Origin: Robinsoniella peoriensis
GTDB taxonomy: Bacteria; Bacillota; Clostridia; Lachnospirales; Lachnospiraceae
DNA length: 64,000 nucleotides
Assembly (NCBI RefSeq): GCF_042680125.1
Contig: NZ_JBHTNY010000004.1
Strand: one strand, 5' to 3'
Positions 42,689 through 50,453 of this stretch are shown here, piece after piece. The notes under the pieces were generated by a model that did not search any database, had not been told where the DNA came from, and saw only the letters and a program-made list of their open reading frames with translations. Position numbers and translations under genes: made by a program. Numbering within the stretch: the first letter of the stretch is position 1; each line of letters opens with the position of its first letter.

Positions 42689-44074
42689 ATGAAGGGAAAT
42701 ACTAAGAAGAAAAAAATAATTTTAGGGGTAGTAATTGGATTTTTCGTGATTATAATTGGTGTTTACCTGGGAATTGCAGTTTATTTTACGAAGCATTTCT
42801 ACGGCGGCACGGTTATAAACGGTCTGGATTGCAGTAATGCAACCGTTGCCCAGGTAGAGGATAAGATACAGGAGAGTATCCTTGTATACAATCTTACTTT
42901 AAAAGGACGTGATAACTTTGAAGAAGTGATTACGGCGGAACAGCTGGGTTTTCAGTACACAGATGAAGAACAGGAAGTAGAGAAGCTCTTAAAAGCCCAG
43001 GAGCCATTTTTATGGTTTTTACATATGGGAAAACAAGAGAATTACGAAACATCGGTTAATACTTCCTATGATAAAGAGCTGGTGTCTTCACTGGTTAAGA
43101 ATTTAAAGTGTTTTAAGGATGGAAATATCGTGGAACCGAAAGATGCTTACATAGAAGAGACGGCCACCGGCTTTGAGATCGTCCCGGAAGTGGCGGGAAA
43201 TACCATGGATCAGGAGCAGGTGAAACAGGCAATTATTGATGCGGTAGACAAACATAAAACAGAACTATCTTTTGAAGAAGCAGGACTTTACAAGAATCCT
43301 GAAGTCTACAGCAACAATGAAAAAATGGTTAATCAGGTGGAAGAACTCAACCGCTTAACCCAGGCAGAGATTACTTTCGATTTTGTTGACCGTAAGATGG
43401 TAGCAGACAGAGGTCAGATCAGAGAATGGCTGGTTGAAGGGGATAATGGAGAATACTCCATTGATGAAGATAAAGTAAGGCAGTGGGTCAATAAAATGGC
43501 GGCGGAAACGGATACGTTCGGACTCAGCAGGGAATTTAAGACCTCAAAAGGAGATACGATCACTTTGGAGGGCGGAGACTATGGCTGGGCGACGGATGTG
43601 GATGCTACAACCGAGATTTTATTAGAGGCTTTAAAAGCAGGCAAGGTGGAGACTCTGGAACCGGAATATGTCTATACCGCTATGGACCGGTCCACAAATG
43701 ATATTGGTGATACTTACGTAGAGGTAAGCATTGAAGAACAGCGGATGTGGTGTTATAAAGACGGAGACCTGATTGTAGACACTCCGATTGTAACCGGAAA
43801 CTCTTCCAAAGGATGGGATACGCCGAAGGGTGGATGCTGGGCAATAGATGCCAAGAAGCGTAACGCGATTCTAAAGGGAGAAGGTTATGCATCACCCGTA
43901 GATTACTGGCTGCCATTCAATGGGGACGTGGGTATCCATGACCTGAACCGTCCTGCATTTGGCGGAGAGATCTATAAGACAGATGGTTCTCATGGATGTG
44001 TGAACACGCCCTATGATAATGCAGAAAAAATTTATGAAGCAGTAGAGATTGGAACACCGGTTATTGTATATTAA
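42689..44074 (+). CDS. L,D-transpeptidase (YkuD) with peptidoglycan-binding-like domain
   Basis: 461-residue membrane-anchored enzyme. One transmembrane helix (about residues 9-33) leads to extracellular PG_binding_4-type regions (GGTVINGLDCSNATVAQVEDKI and a second repeat-like unit near residues 180-300). The catalytic YkuD domain follows from about residue 340, with the active-site signature DGSHGCVNTPYDNAEKI (His, Gly, Cys). It forms 3-3 peptidoglycan cross-links or attaches proteins. The start at 42689 follows AAGGGGTG; the in-frame ATG at 42647 has no ribosome site. Confidence 0.9.
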   Translation: MKGNTKKKKIILGVVIGFFVIIIGVYLGIAVYFTKHFYGGTVINGLDCSNATVAQVEDKIQESILVYNLTLKGRDNFEEVITAEQLGFQYTDEEQEVEKLLKAQEPFLWFLHMGKQENYETSVNTSYDKELVSSLVKNLKCFKDGNIVEPKDAYIEETATGFEIVPEVAGNTMDQEQVKQAIIDAVDKHKTELSFEEAGLYKNPEVYSNNEKMVNQVEELNRLTQAEITFDFVDRKMVADRGQIREWLVEGDNGEYSIDEDKVRQWVNKMAAETDTFGLSREFKTSKGDTITLEGGDYGWATDVDATTEILLEALKAGKVETLEPEYVYTAMDRSTNDIGDTYVEVSIEEQRMWCYKDGDLIVDTPIVTGNSSKGWDTPKGGCWAIDAKKRNAILKGEGYASPVDYWLPFNGDVGIHDLNRPAFGGEIYKTDGSHGCVNTPYDNAEKIYEAVEIGTPVIVY

Positions 44075-44082
44075 AAAATACC

Positions 44083-44111
44083 TTGACGTTTTCTATACAG
44101 TTAAATATAAT
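44083..44111 (+). promoter_or_regulatory. Promoter of the ktrB leader
   Basis: TTGACG and a consensus TATAAT (44106-44111) are 17 bases apart. Transcription should begin near 44118, giving a leader of about 220 bases before ktrB. Confidence 0.8.
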
Positions 44112-44158
44112 AGAGTCAAATAAATTTACTGATAAGTTAGAGAAAGGATTTTTGCAAT

Positions 44159-44227
44159 ATGGACAGTTCAGAAGATAATGATGGCATTTGTGATATATGC
44201 AGGGGACGTTTAGGGCAAAAACCTTAG
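44159..44227 (+). CDS. Putative leader peptide (22 aa) upstream of ktrB
   Basis: A short ORF of 22 codons beginning MDSSEDNDG with a central CDIC motif and ending RLGQKP. It lies between a consensus promoter and a strong intrinsic terminator, with AAAGGA 10 bases before the ATG. Its placement is that of an attenuation leader peptide. Translation is inferred from position and ribosome site only. Confidence 0.55.
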   Translation: MDSSEDNDGICDICRGRLGQKP

Positions 44228-44237
44228 AAAATAATGG

Positions 44238-44278
44238 AAAGAGGCATAATCTGATTTTTACGCAGATTATGTCTTTTT
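44238..44278 (+). terminator. Intrinsic terminator in the ktrB leader (attenuator candidate)
   Basis: CATAATCTG and CAGATTATG form a perfect 9-bp stem around 9 bases, extended by flanking AAGAGG/TCTTTT pairs and followed by CTTTTTG. It lies 10 bases after the leader-peptide stop and 60 bases before the ktrB start, with no other promoter in between, so ktrB expression must pass it. Confidence 0.8.
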
Positions 44279-44336
44279 GTGCATTTTAAGTTTTTTGAGT
44301 TCGGTATTTGCATAATGAAATCACAGGAGGAACGAA

Positions 44337-45629
44337 ATGAAATTTTTTAAAAAGCAGTCACCGGGAAGGTTGATTGCGTTGGGATTTGCATTGGTTATTT
44401 TTGCAGGTGCTTTGATTTTGATGCTGCCCATATCGGTAAATGATGGGGCTGAAGTAAGTTTTATCAATGCCTTATTTACATCCACCAGCGCAGTCTGTGT
44501 AACGGGCTTAATTGCCATTGACACGGCAGAGCATTTTACAGTGTTTGGAAGAACGGTGGTGGCACTTCTGATTCAGATAGGCGGTTTAGGAGTTACGGCT
44601 GTCGGTGTTACTTTTATTCTTGCAGCCGGAAAACGTGTGGGAATTAAGGGGAGGCTTTTAGTAAAAGAAGCCATGAACCTGAACAGTTTTAAAGGCGTTG
44701 TGCGTCTGGTTAAGGCTGTGTTACTTATGACCCTGTGTTTTGAAGGAGCCGGAGTAATTTTAAGTTTTATTGTATTTGTGCAGGATTTTCCACCCCTTGA
44801 TGCACTTGGCATCAGTTTATTCCATTCGGTGGCAGCATTTAATAACTCCGGATTTGATATTCTGGGAGGATTACAAAACCTGATACCATATCAGAATAAC
44901 GTACTTTTAAACCTGACTACCTGCGGGCTGATTATTTTTGGCGGTTTGGGATTTCTGGTTATTTTAGATATAATTAAGACACGTTCTTTTAAGAAACTAA
45001 GGCTTCATTCTAAAGTAGTTATTACCATGAGTATTTTCCTGCTGGCTATTGGTACGATTCTATTGAAGCTGACAGAAGATATCACCTGGCTGGGAGCATT
45101 TTTCCAGAGTGTTTCCGCACGTACAGCAGGATTTAGTACATATCCAATCGGCAGCTTTACAAATGCCGGGTTGTTTGTTTTGACTATTTTAATGTTTATC
45201 GGAGCTTCACCGGGATCTACCGGAGGCGGTATTAAAACCAGTACTTTTTTTGCATTGATGCAGGCTACCAAAAGCTCGGCTACGAATCAGCACAGTTCAG
45301 CATTTCGCCGTAAGATTCCCACAGAGGTAATCACAAAGGCTTTTATCATTACGTTCCTGGCGCTGCTTGTAGTATGTACCGGTACATTTGCACTATGTAT
45401 TTTAGAGCCGGACTGTTCTTTTATTCAGTTGTTTTTTGAAGTGACGTCTGCATTTGGTACAGTGGGATTGTCTACGGGAATTACACCGGATCTTTGTGTG
45501 GCAAGTAAAGTGGTACTGATTATTACCATGTTTATCGGAAGGCTTGGACCGCTGACCATTGCATCTTTATGGGCATTTAAGGCAACTTCGAATGTAAGTT
45601 ATACAGAAGAAACAATTATTATAGGTTAG
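44337..45629 (+). CDS. ktrB: Potassium uptake channel subunit KtrB (TrkH family)
   Basis: 430-residue K+ translocating subunit with eight predicted membrane spans in four pore repeats. The four selectivity regions are readable: TSAVCVTGL, AAFNNSGFD, SPGSTGGGIKT and SAFGTVGLS. The length matches KtrB rather than the longer TrkH. AGGAGG precedes the ATG. The RCK subunit gene ktrA follows after 26 bases. The leader upstream carries a small ORF and an intrinsic terminator, suggesting attenuation. Confidence 0.93.
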   Translation: MKFFKKQSPGRLIALGFALVIFAGALILMLPISVNDGAEVSFINALFTSTSAVCVTGLIAIDTAEHFTVFGRTVVALLIQIGGLGVTAVGVTFILAAGKRVGIKGRLLVKEAMNLNSFKGVVRLVKAVLLMTLCFEGAGVILSFIVFVQDFPPLDALGISLFHSVAAFNNSGFDILGGLQNLIPYQNNVLLNLTTCGLIIFGGLGFLVILDIIKTRSFKKLRLHSKVVITMSIFLLAIGTILLKLTEDITWLGAFFQSVSARTAGFSTYPIGSFTNAGLFVLTILMFIGASPGSTGGGIKTSTFFALMQATKSSATNQHSSAFRRKIPTEVITKAFIITFLALLVVCTGTFALCILEPDCSFIQLFFEVTSAFGTVGLSTGITPDLCVASKVVLIITMFIGRLGPLTIASLWAFKATSNVSYTEETIIIG

Positions 45630-45655
45630 CAATATAAAACAGAAAGGTTAACATT

Positions 45656-46324
45656 ATGAGAAAAAATAGAGAAACATATTCCTATGGTATTATTGGGCTT
45701 GGAAGATTTGGGACGGCACTTGCCAAAACACTTGCAGAGGCAGGAGAAGAGGTTATCGTAATTGATAATACGGAAAGTAAAGTAAAAGAGCTGAGACAAT
45801 TTACGGAAAATGCCTTTGTGGCGGAGACGCTTACCAAAGAAGTTCTGGAAGAAATCGGAATACAAAATTGTGATACGGTGGTAGTCTGCATAGGTGAGAA
45901 AATTGATACCAGTATTCTGACTACCCTGAATGTGGTAAGCCTGGGAGTACCCAGAGTCATTGCAAAGGCGATCAGCCCGGATCAGGGAGCTGTCCTTGAA
46001 AAAATAGGGGCACAGGTAGTATATCCGGAAAGTGATATGGCTGTGCGTCTGGCAAACAGGCTCCTGGCAAACAGTGTTTTAGATTACATTTCTTTAAATA
46101 ATAATGTGGAAATTACAGAAATTAAATTATCCGGCTCCCTGGTGGACAAAAGTATCCTTGAAGCAGATCTTCGCCAGAAATATGGGCTGAATATCATTGC
46201 AATTGAGAGAGAGAATAAAACAGACATTGAGATAAACCCCAATTACCGTTTTTCAGAGGGAGACATTATTGTTGTAGTAGGGAAAAAAGATAATGTACAG
46301 AAATTTGAAGATTCATTGAATTAA
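45656..46324 (+). CDS. ktrA: Potassium uptake regulatory subunit KtrA (TrkA family)
   Basis: 222-residue cytoplasmic RCK protein. The N-terminal NAD(P)/ATP-binding Rossmann domain has YGIIGLGRFGTALAKTLAE, VIVIDN and CIGEKIDTSILTTLN, and the C-terminal RCK_C (TrkA_C) domain spans about residues 135-222. It forms the gating ring on KtrB. The gene follows ktrB by 26 bases with AAAGG as ribosome site. Confidence 0.93.
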   Translation: MRKNRETYSYGIIGLGRFGTALAKTLAEAGEEVIVIDNTESKVKELRQFTENAFVAETLTKEVLEEIGIQNCDTVVVCIGEKIDTSILTTLNVVSLGVPRVIAKAISPDQGAVLEKIGAQVVYPESDMAVRLANRLLANSVLDYISLNNNVEITEIKLSGSLVDKSILEADLRQKYGLNIIAIERENKTDIEINPNYRFSEGDIIVVVGKKDNVQKFEDSLN

Positions 46325-46329
46325 AAGGA

Positions 46330-46361
46330 TTGACATTCCACCGCGCAGGAAGGTTTACAAT
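46330..46361 (+). promoter_or_regulatory. MerR-type promoter with over-long spacer
   Basis: TTGACA (46330-46335) and TACAAT (46356-46361) are near consensus but 20 bases apart, the stretched spacing that MerR-family proteins correct by twisting the DNA. It lies directly before the MerR-family gene, which points to autoregulation. Confidence 0.65.
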
Positions 46362-46383
46362 GAGTGTAACAGGGAGGCGGAAC

Positions 46384-47187
46384 ATGTATAAGATAAGTGA
46401 ATTTTCTAAAATCACCCGCTTAACGGTGAAAGCGCTTCGTTATTATGACGAAGCGGGTATCTTAAAACCATCCCACAGAGCCGAAAACGGTTACCGTTAT
46501 TACAGTGAGGTAGATTTTAAGAAAGCAGAACTGATTCAGTTTCTGCGAAATTTGAGTTTTGGTATTGCGGAAGTGAAGGATATTATGGAAAATTGCAGAA
46601 GTACAGAAGATATATCCTATTATCTGGAAGAAAAGCAGGATATGATCCGCAGGCAGATTCAAAAAGAAAAGGAACTTATCCGCCGGATGGACCGCTATTT
46701 GAAACCCAAAGACGCGGAGGTGGAATCTATGGAATATAAAATTGAGATCAAAAGTTTCCCTTCTGTCACAGCGGCATCGATAAGATTTAAGGGAAGGTAT
46801 CAGGATATGGGCAAGTATATGGCTGAGATTTACAGGGAAATCAAGGGAAAAGGAGCCGGCGAACCATTTTGCTGTTACCATGACGATGATTTTAAAGAAG
46901 AAGCAGATATTGAGATCTGTGTGCCTGCAAAAGGTCTGACAGAGGGAAAGAATATCAGATCCAAACAGCTGCCGGCTGTAAATAAGGCAATCTGTACCAT
47001 ACACACAGGTAGTTATGAAGGACTTCACAGAGCATACAAGGCATTGCTCGACTATGCCAGGGAGAAGGGTTATACTTGTATTACGCCTTCCAGAGAAGTG
47101 TATCATAAGGGACCTGGAATGATCTTTAAGGGAAATCCGAATAAATATGTCACAGAGATCATCATTCCGGTGGAATATTCGGAATAG
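46384..47187 (+). CDS. MerR-family regulator with GyrI-like effector domain
   Basis: 267 residues. The N-terminal MerR helix-turn-helix (YKISEFSKITRLTVKALRYYDEAGILKPSHRAENGYRYY) and coiled-coil (residues 75-110) are followed by a GyrI-like small-molecule binding domain (about 120-267; MEYKIEIKSFPSVTAASIRFKG, HTGSYEGLHRAYKALLDYA). This is the BltR/BmrR-type architecture that senses drugs or metabolites. The start at 46384 follows GGGAGG. Its target is probably its own gene; no efflux gene is adjacent. Confidence 0.9.
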   Translation: MYKISEFSKITRLTVKALRYYDEAGILKPSHRAENGYRYYSEVDFKKAELIQFLRNLSFGIAEVKDIMENCRSTEDISYYLEEKQDMIRRQIQKEKELIRRMDRYLKPKDAEVESMEYKIEIKSFPSVTAASIRFKGRYQDMGKYMAEIYREIKGKGAGEPFCCYHDDDFKEEADIEICVPAKGLTEGKNIRSKQLPAVNKAICTIHTGSYEGLHRAYKALLDYAREKGYTCITPSREVYHKGPGMIFKGNPNKYVTEIIIPVEYSE

Positions 47188-47220
47188 AAATCCGGGATTT
47201 CCGGAAAAATGAAAGCCCGT

Positions 47221-47268
47221 TACCGCATCAGGGGATTGCGAAAGCAGCCGCCCGGGTGCGGTATTTTT
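47221..47268 (+). terminator. Terminator after the MerR-family gene
   Basis: TACCGCA and TGCGGTA pair across a GC-rich internal stem and are followed by TTTTT. Confidence 0.75.
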
Positions 47269-47307
47269 ATGAAATGGAGTATATTTGCTTTAAAAAGTAT
47301 AGCGCAC

Positions 47308-48339
47308 TTAAACCAGGAAGAGCAGGACAATTGCCAATACAGTTTGCATGGTGCCAACCAGTCCCCCATACAGCATTGATTTTGGGCCTTCATCCAAAAG
47401 ATCCTGGAATTTCACCCGCATACCAATAGCTGCCAGGGCTATGATTTCAAACTGTCCGCTTATCAATTTTGCAGCTTTTATCATCGGAAGGGGTACTATG
47501 CCTATACTGCTTATAATACTGAAAATGAAAAATCCAATGATAAACCAGGGAATCCCGCAGGAAATTCTTGTACTTTGCGTGCTCTTCCAGGGTTTCTTTA
47601 TAAAGAGCTTTTCCCCATCAGCAGTGTTCATTTTGGAAAAAACCAACGCCACCACAACCAGGAATACAATTCTGATAATCTTAAATATGGTTGCCATCTG
47701 TACCACGTCATCATTGATAAATTTAGCGGATGCAATAACCTGGCCAATGGATTGCAGCACTCCGCCAATCATACCGGAAGCATGAATTGTCTCATTATGA
47801 TATAAAATGCCTGTGATGACCGGAAGAATTACCATCAGAAAAGTGCCGGTAATATTTACAATCGTAATGGAAATCCCTTTATCTTTGGCATCTGCGTCAA
47901 TCACCGGAGAAATTGTTCCAATGGCGGAGGAACCGCAGACTGCATTTCCGGCGCACATCAACAGACAGAATTTTTTGCGAAAGCCCAGCCGTTTGCCGAT
48001 GAGGTAGGTCACGGTAATGGTAAGGGACATTTGCAGTGCAATAAAAATTATGCCGGAGATACCTACACCAAGGATATCGGACAGATGAAGTGTCAGCCCG
48101 GTGAGTACAATGGAATACTCCAAAAGCATAGATTCAGAGAATTTACATCCTTTATTCAGGGATTCCCTGTTTAAAAAGGTATTGCCGCAAAGAATGCCGA
48201 TGCCGATGGCAAACAGGGCAGAGCCCACAGCAGGTACAAATGAACTGATTATCTGAGCGATACATGAGATAATCAGGCAGACGATGAATCCTGGAATCAA
48301 ATTTTTCAGTGGTTCCGTAAATTTTTTCAAAACATTCAC
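47308..48339 (-). CDS. YeiH-family putative sulfate/sulfonate exporter
   Basis: 343-residue membrane protein with about ten hydrophobic helices and the YeiH (Cons_hypoth698, UPF0324) signature: FAIGIGILCGN near residue 43, EYSIVLTGLTLHLSDI, CAGNAVCGSSAIGTISPVIDA near 130 and the C-terminal AAIGMRVKFQDLLDEGPKSMLYG. Members are annotated as sulfate or sulfite exporters on limited evidence. It is divergent from a LysR-family gene, the usual yeiH-yeiE arrangement, and shares the AT-rich control region 48340-48446. Confidence 0.88.
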   Translation of the reverse strand: MNVLKKFTEPLKNLIPGFIVCLIISCIAQIISSFVPAVGSALFAIGIGILCGNTFLNRESLNKGCKFSESMLLEYSIVLTGLTLHLSDILGVGISGIIFIALQMSLTITVTYLIGKRLGFRKKFCLLMCAGNAVCGSSAIGTISPVIDADAKDKGISITIVNITGTFLMVILPVITGILYHNETIHASGMIGGVLQSIGQVIASAKFINDDVVQMATIFKIIRIVFLVVVALVFSKMNTADGEKLFIKKPWKSTQSTRISCGIPWFIIGFFIFSIISSIGIVPLPMIKAAKLISGQFEIIALAAIGMRVKFQDLLDEGPKSMLYGGLVGTMQTVLAIVLLFLV

Positions 48340-48392
48340 TCCTTTATACTATTTTTCAATTCCTGTTGATTTTACCATCATTTGGTTATAAA

Positions 48393-48412
48393 ATAAAATT
48401 ATTAAATTTTAT
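48393..48412. promoter_or_regulatory. LysR-type palindrome in the yeiH / lysR divergent region
   Basis: ATAAAATT atta AATTTTAT is a perfect 8-4-8 inverted repeat containing T-N11-A spacing. It lies between the divergent genes, where a LysR regulator normally binds. Confidence 0.5.
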
Positions 48413-48446
48413 AAAACTATAATATATATTTATATTAAGGAGACGT

Positions 48447-49370
48447 ATGTTAGATTTTAGAATAAAAACTTTTCTTGAATTATGCAGATTAAAAAATTAT
48501 ACAAAGACGGCACATTCCCTGCATATCACCCAGCCGGCGGTTACCCAGCATATTCAATATCTGGAACGGGAATACGGGATGAATTTTTTTGACCATGAAG
48601 CAAGAGAACTTACACTTACGCCAAAAGGACAGATATTCTACTGGTCGGCACTGACAATGGAGGCGAACAGCCGGAAAATTCATGAGTTAATGCAGCAGCC
48701 TGTTGCAGCCGCCAGGTATTTCAGGTTTGGAGCTACCCTGAGTATTGGGGAGTATCTGATGCCGCCTATTTTAGCCGCGTATCTAAAAGAGTATCCCCAA
48801 AACAGATTGTCCATGCTGGTTGAAAATACAGCGGCACTGCTGAAAAAACTGGATGGAGGTGAAATAGATTTTGCAGTTGTAGAAGGACGGTTTGACAAGA
48901 ATGCCTACAGTCACGTGCTTCTGGCAAACGAAAAATTTATTGCAGTGTGTGCCGCTGATTTTCCCATACAGGAAGAAATGCTGATGGATGATATCACGAA
49001 GTATCCGCTGATTATAAGGGAAAAAGGTTCGGGAACGAGATGGATTCTGGAGGATATACTGGCTGAACACAATCTGAGCATCGGGCAGTTTGAAAAGCTG
49101 AGTGAAATGGGGAATTTTGCAGTCATCAAACATCTGGTACAGGAAAAGCTGGGATTGACATTTGCCTACGAATCTGTGGTGAGAAGAGAAATCAGAGAAG
49201 GAAAATTAAAAAAGGTAACGATACAAAACTTCCAGGCGGCACGTGAATTTAACTTTGTATATTTAAAAGATAGTATTTTTGAAAAGGAATACCTGGAATT
49301 TTACCGGTATTGTATGACTGGTGTGGGTTTACTCCTTGGGGAGGGCACGTGGAGCCTCATGAATCCATAG
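48447..49370 (+). CDS. LysR-family transcriptional regulator (3' end altered by a junction)
   Basis: 307 residues: winged helix with FLELCRLKNYTKTAHSLHITQPAVTQHIQYLEREYG at residues 8-43, then the periplasmic-binding-like effector domain (FRFGATLSIGEYLMPPIL onward). It has the length of CysB/YeiE-type regulators and lies divergent to yeiH, so it probably controls that exporter. AAGGAG precedes the ATG. The last 15 or so codons (after FYRYCMTG) run over a NUDIX gene remnant read in another frame, so the native C-terminus has probably been replaced. Confidence 0.9.
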   Translation: MLDFRIKTFLELCRLKNYTKTAHSLHITQPAVTQHIQYLEREYGMNFFDHEARELTLTPKGQIFYWSALTMEANSRKIHELMQQPVAAARYFRFGATLSIGEYLMPPILAAYLKEYPQNRLSMLVENTAALLKKLDGGEIDFAVVEGRFDKNAYSHVLLANEKFIAVCAADFPIQEEMLMDDITKYPLIIREKGSGTRWILEDILAEHNLSIGQFEKLSEMGNFAVIKHLVQEKLGLTFAYESVVRREIREGKLKKVTIQNFQAAREFNFVYLKDSIFEKEYLEFYRYCMTGVGLLLGEGTWSLMNP

Positions 49371-49459
49371 AGGGGTGTGCCATCCGGGAAGTAAAAGAAG
49401 AAACCGGTCATATTTCCTTTGCACCGGGGTGCCGTGAACGTTTTGACCAGTTGTTTTAA
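49322..49459 (+). pseudogene. NUDIX hydrolase remnant
   Basis: An open frame of 45 codons, overlapping the LysR 3' end in a different frame, encodes TPWGGHVEPHESIEGCAIREVKEETG in pieces that fit the NUDIX box Gx5Ex7REUxEExGU: GGHVEPHE then REVKEETG. Both the N-terminal and C-terminal parts of a normal 140-160 residue NUDIX protein are absent, and the frame stops soon after the box. It is a gene fragment left by a deletion. The rest of 49371-49500 holds no other feature. Confidence 0.75.
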
Positions 49460-49500
49460 AGAGGGAATTGTTGAAAAGTTAAAAGTTTGGCAAGTGCTGA

Positions 49501-50127
49501 TTATTTTTCTCCAATGACACATAACCACCCATGTTTGGGATGTTTACGGACGCGAATTTTTGAAAAACCAGCTTCCAGCATCGCTTTTTTCAAACCAAGT
49601 GCAGAAGGAATATGCATTTTCAAAAGCTTTGTCACTTCCGAATATTTGTCAGGATCATCGTCTACAGACTGTACCATTTCACATATAATTGCCAATCTGC
49701 CGCCGGGCTTTAAAACCCGGAGTACTTCTTTTAAGTCAGAATGAATGTCCGGCCAGAAATAAATGGTTTCAATAGCGGTTACCAGGTCGAAAACATGATC
49801 CCGAAATGGCAGGTTGGAAACACTGGCTTTTAAAATATCTGCCCTTCCATTTGCAATAAAATGGCTGTTTTCTTTTAGTGCACGTTCGATACAAAGAGGA
49901 GAGTAGTCTACACCGTAGACTTTTCCCTGGGGAATTAACTTCAAAAGGCGACGTACCGCTTTTCCGCCTCCGCATCCAATATCCAGCGCTTTACAGTCCG
50001 GCTCTGGATCCAGCTGGTAAAGTGCCCATTTTGTCAGGCGGGCATGTCCTAAATTCATTTTATGAATCATCAGACTGCCCCATGTCCCTTCCGGGCGGCG
50101 GGCATTTTTTGTGAGATTTTTTATCAT
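49501..50127 (-). CDS. Class I SAM-dependent methyltransferase
   Basis: 208 residues of the Methyltransf_11/25 type: ALDIGCGGGKAVRRLL (motif I, SAM binding), VYGVDYSPLCIERA, ADILKASVSNLPFRDHVFDLVTAIETIYFW (motif II region) and EVLRVLKPGGRLAIICEMV (post-II). The start at 50127 follows AAAGGAG; an upstream in-frame ATG at 50175 is possible. On the minus strand TTGACA and TATAAT at 50214-50242 with 17-base spacing form a consensus promoter. The substrate is unknown; a small-molecule methyltransferase is most likely. Confidence 0.88.
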   Translation of the reverse strand: MIKNLTKNARRPEGTWGSLMIHKMNLGHARLTKWALYQLDPEPDCKALDIGCGGGKAVRRLLKLIPQGKVYGVDYSPLCIERALKENSHFIANGRADILKASVSNLPFRDHVFDLVTAIETIYFWPDIHSDLKEVLRVLKPGGRLAIICEMVQSVDDDPDKYSEVTKLLKMHIPSALGLKKAMLEAGFSKIRVRKHPKHGWLCVIGEK

Positions 50128-50213
50128 ATTCGATGGCTCCTTTTCCGGAGTATTATTCCAATACGTTTCATGCATTTTTCAAATACTCTCTTGTGTAAAA
50201 GTTCGTACAATCC

Positions 50214-50242
50214 ATTATAAAGCGGGCAGGGGAGTGTGTCAA
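50214..50242 (-). promoter_or_regulatory. Consensus promoter of the methyltransferase gene
   Basis: TTGACA and TATAAT on the minus strand are separated by exactly 17 bases, both hexamers being full consensus. Together with the plus-strand promoter at 50372 it occupies the 327-base gap 50128-50453, which holds no gene. Confidence 0.85.
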
Positions 50243-50371
50243 CTCTTGGTCAATCAAAAAAAATGCCAGAAATTTCAGGGTTTGTTTTGTCCAATTTGCA
50301 CAAATAAAAAAGTAAATATAGTTTGAAAATGATGGAAAATCAATTTTATTTATGCACTTTTTATATGTATA

Positions 50372-50400
50372 TTGACTTAAAAGAAAGTTTCGTATAGAAT
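50372..50400 (+). promoter_or_regulatory. Promoter of the second sugar ABC operon
   Basis: TTGACT and TAGAAT (50395-50400) are spaced by 17 bases, about 50 bases before the binding-protein start. Confidence 0.7.
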
Positions 50401-50453
50401 GTCAACATATCAGGACAAACGAAAGAAAATAAGAAGAAATGGAGAGGTTAATT

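Noticed and set aside
44118..44336. c-di-AMP (ydaO-type) riboswitch before ktrB
   Set aside because: The leader is short and holds a peptide ORF plus one terminator hairpin; the conserved elements of that riboswitch were not recognised.
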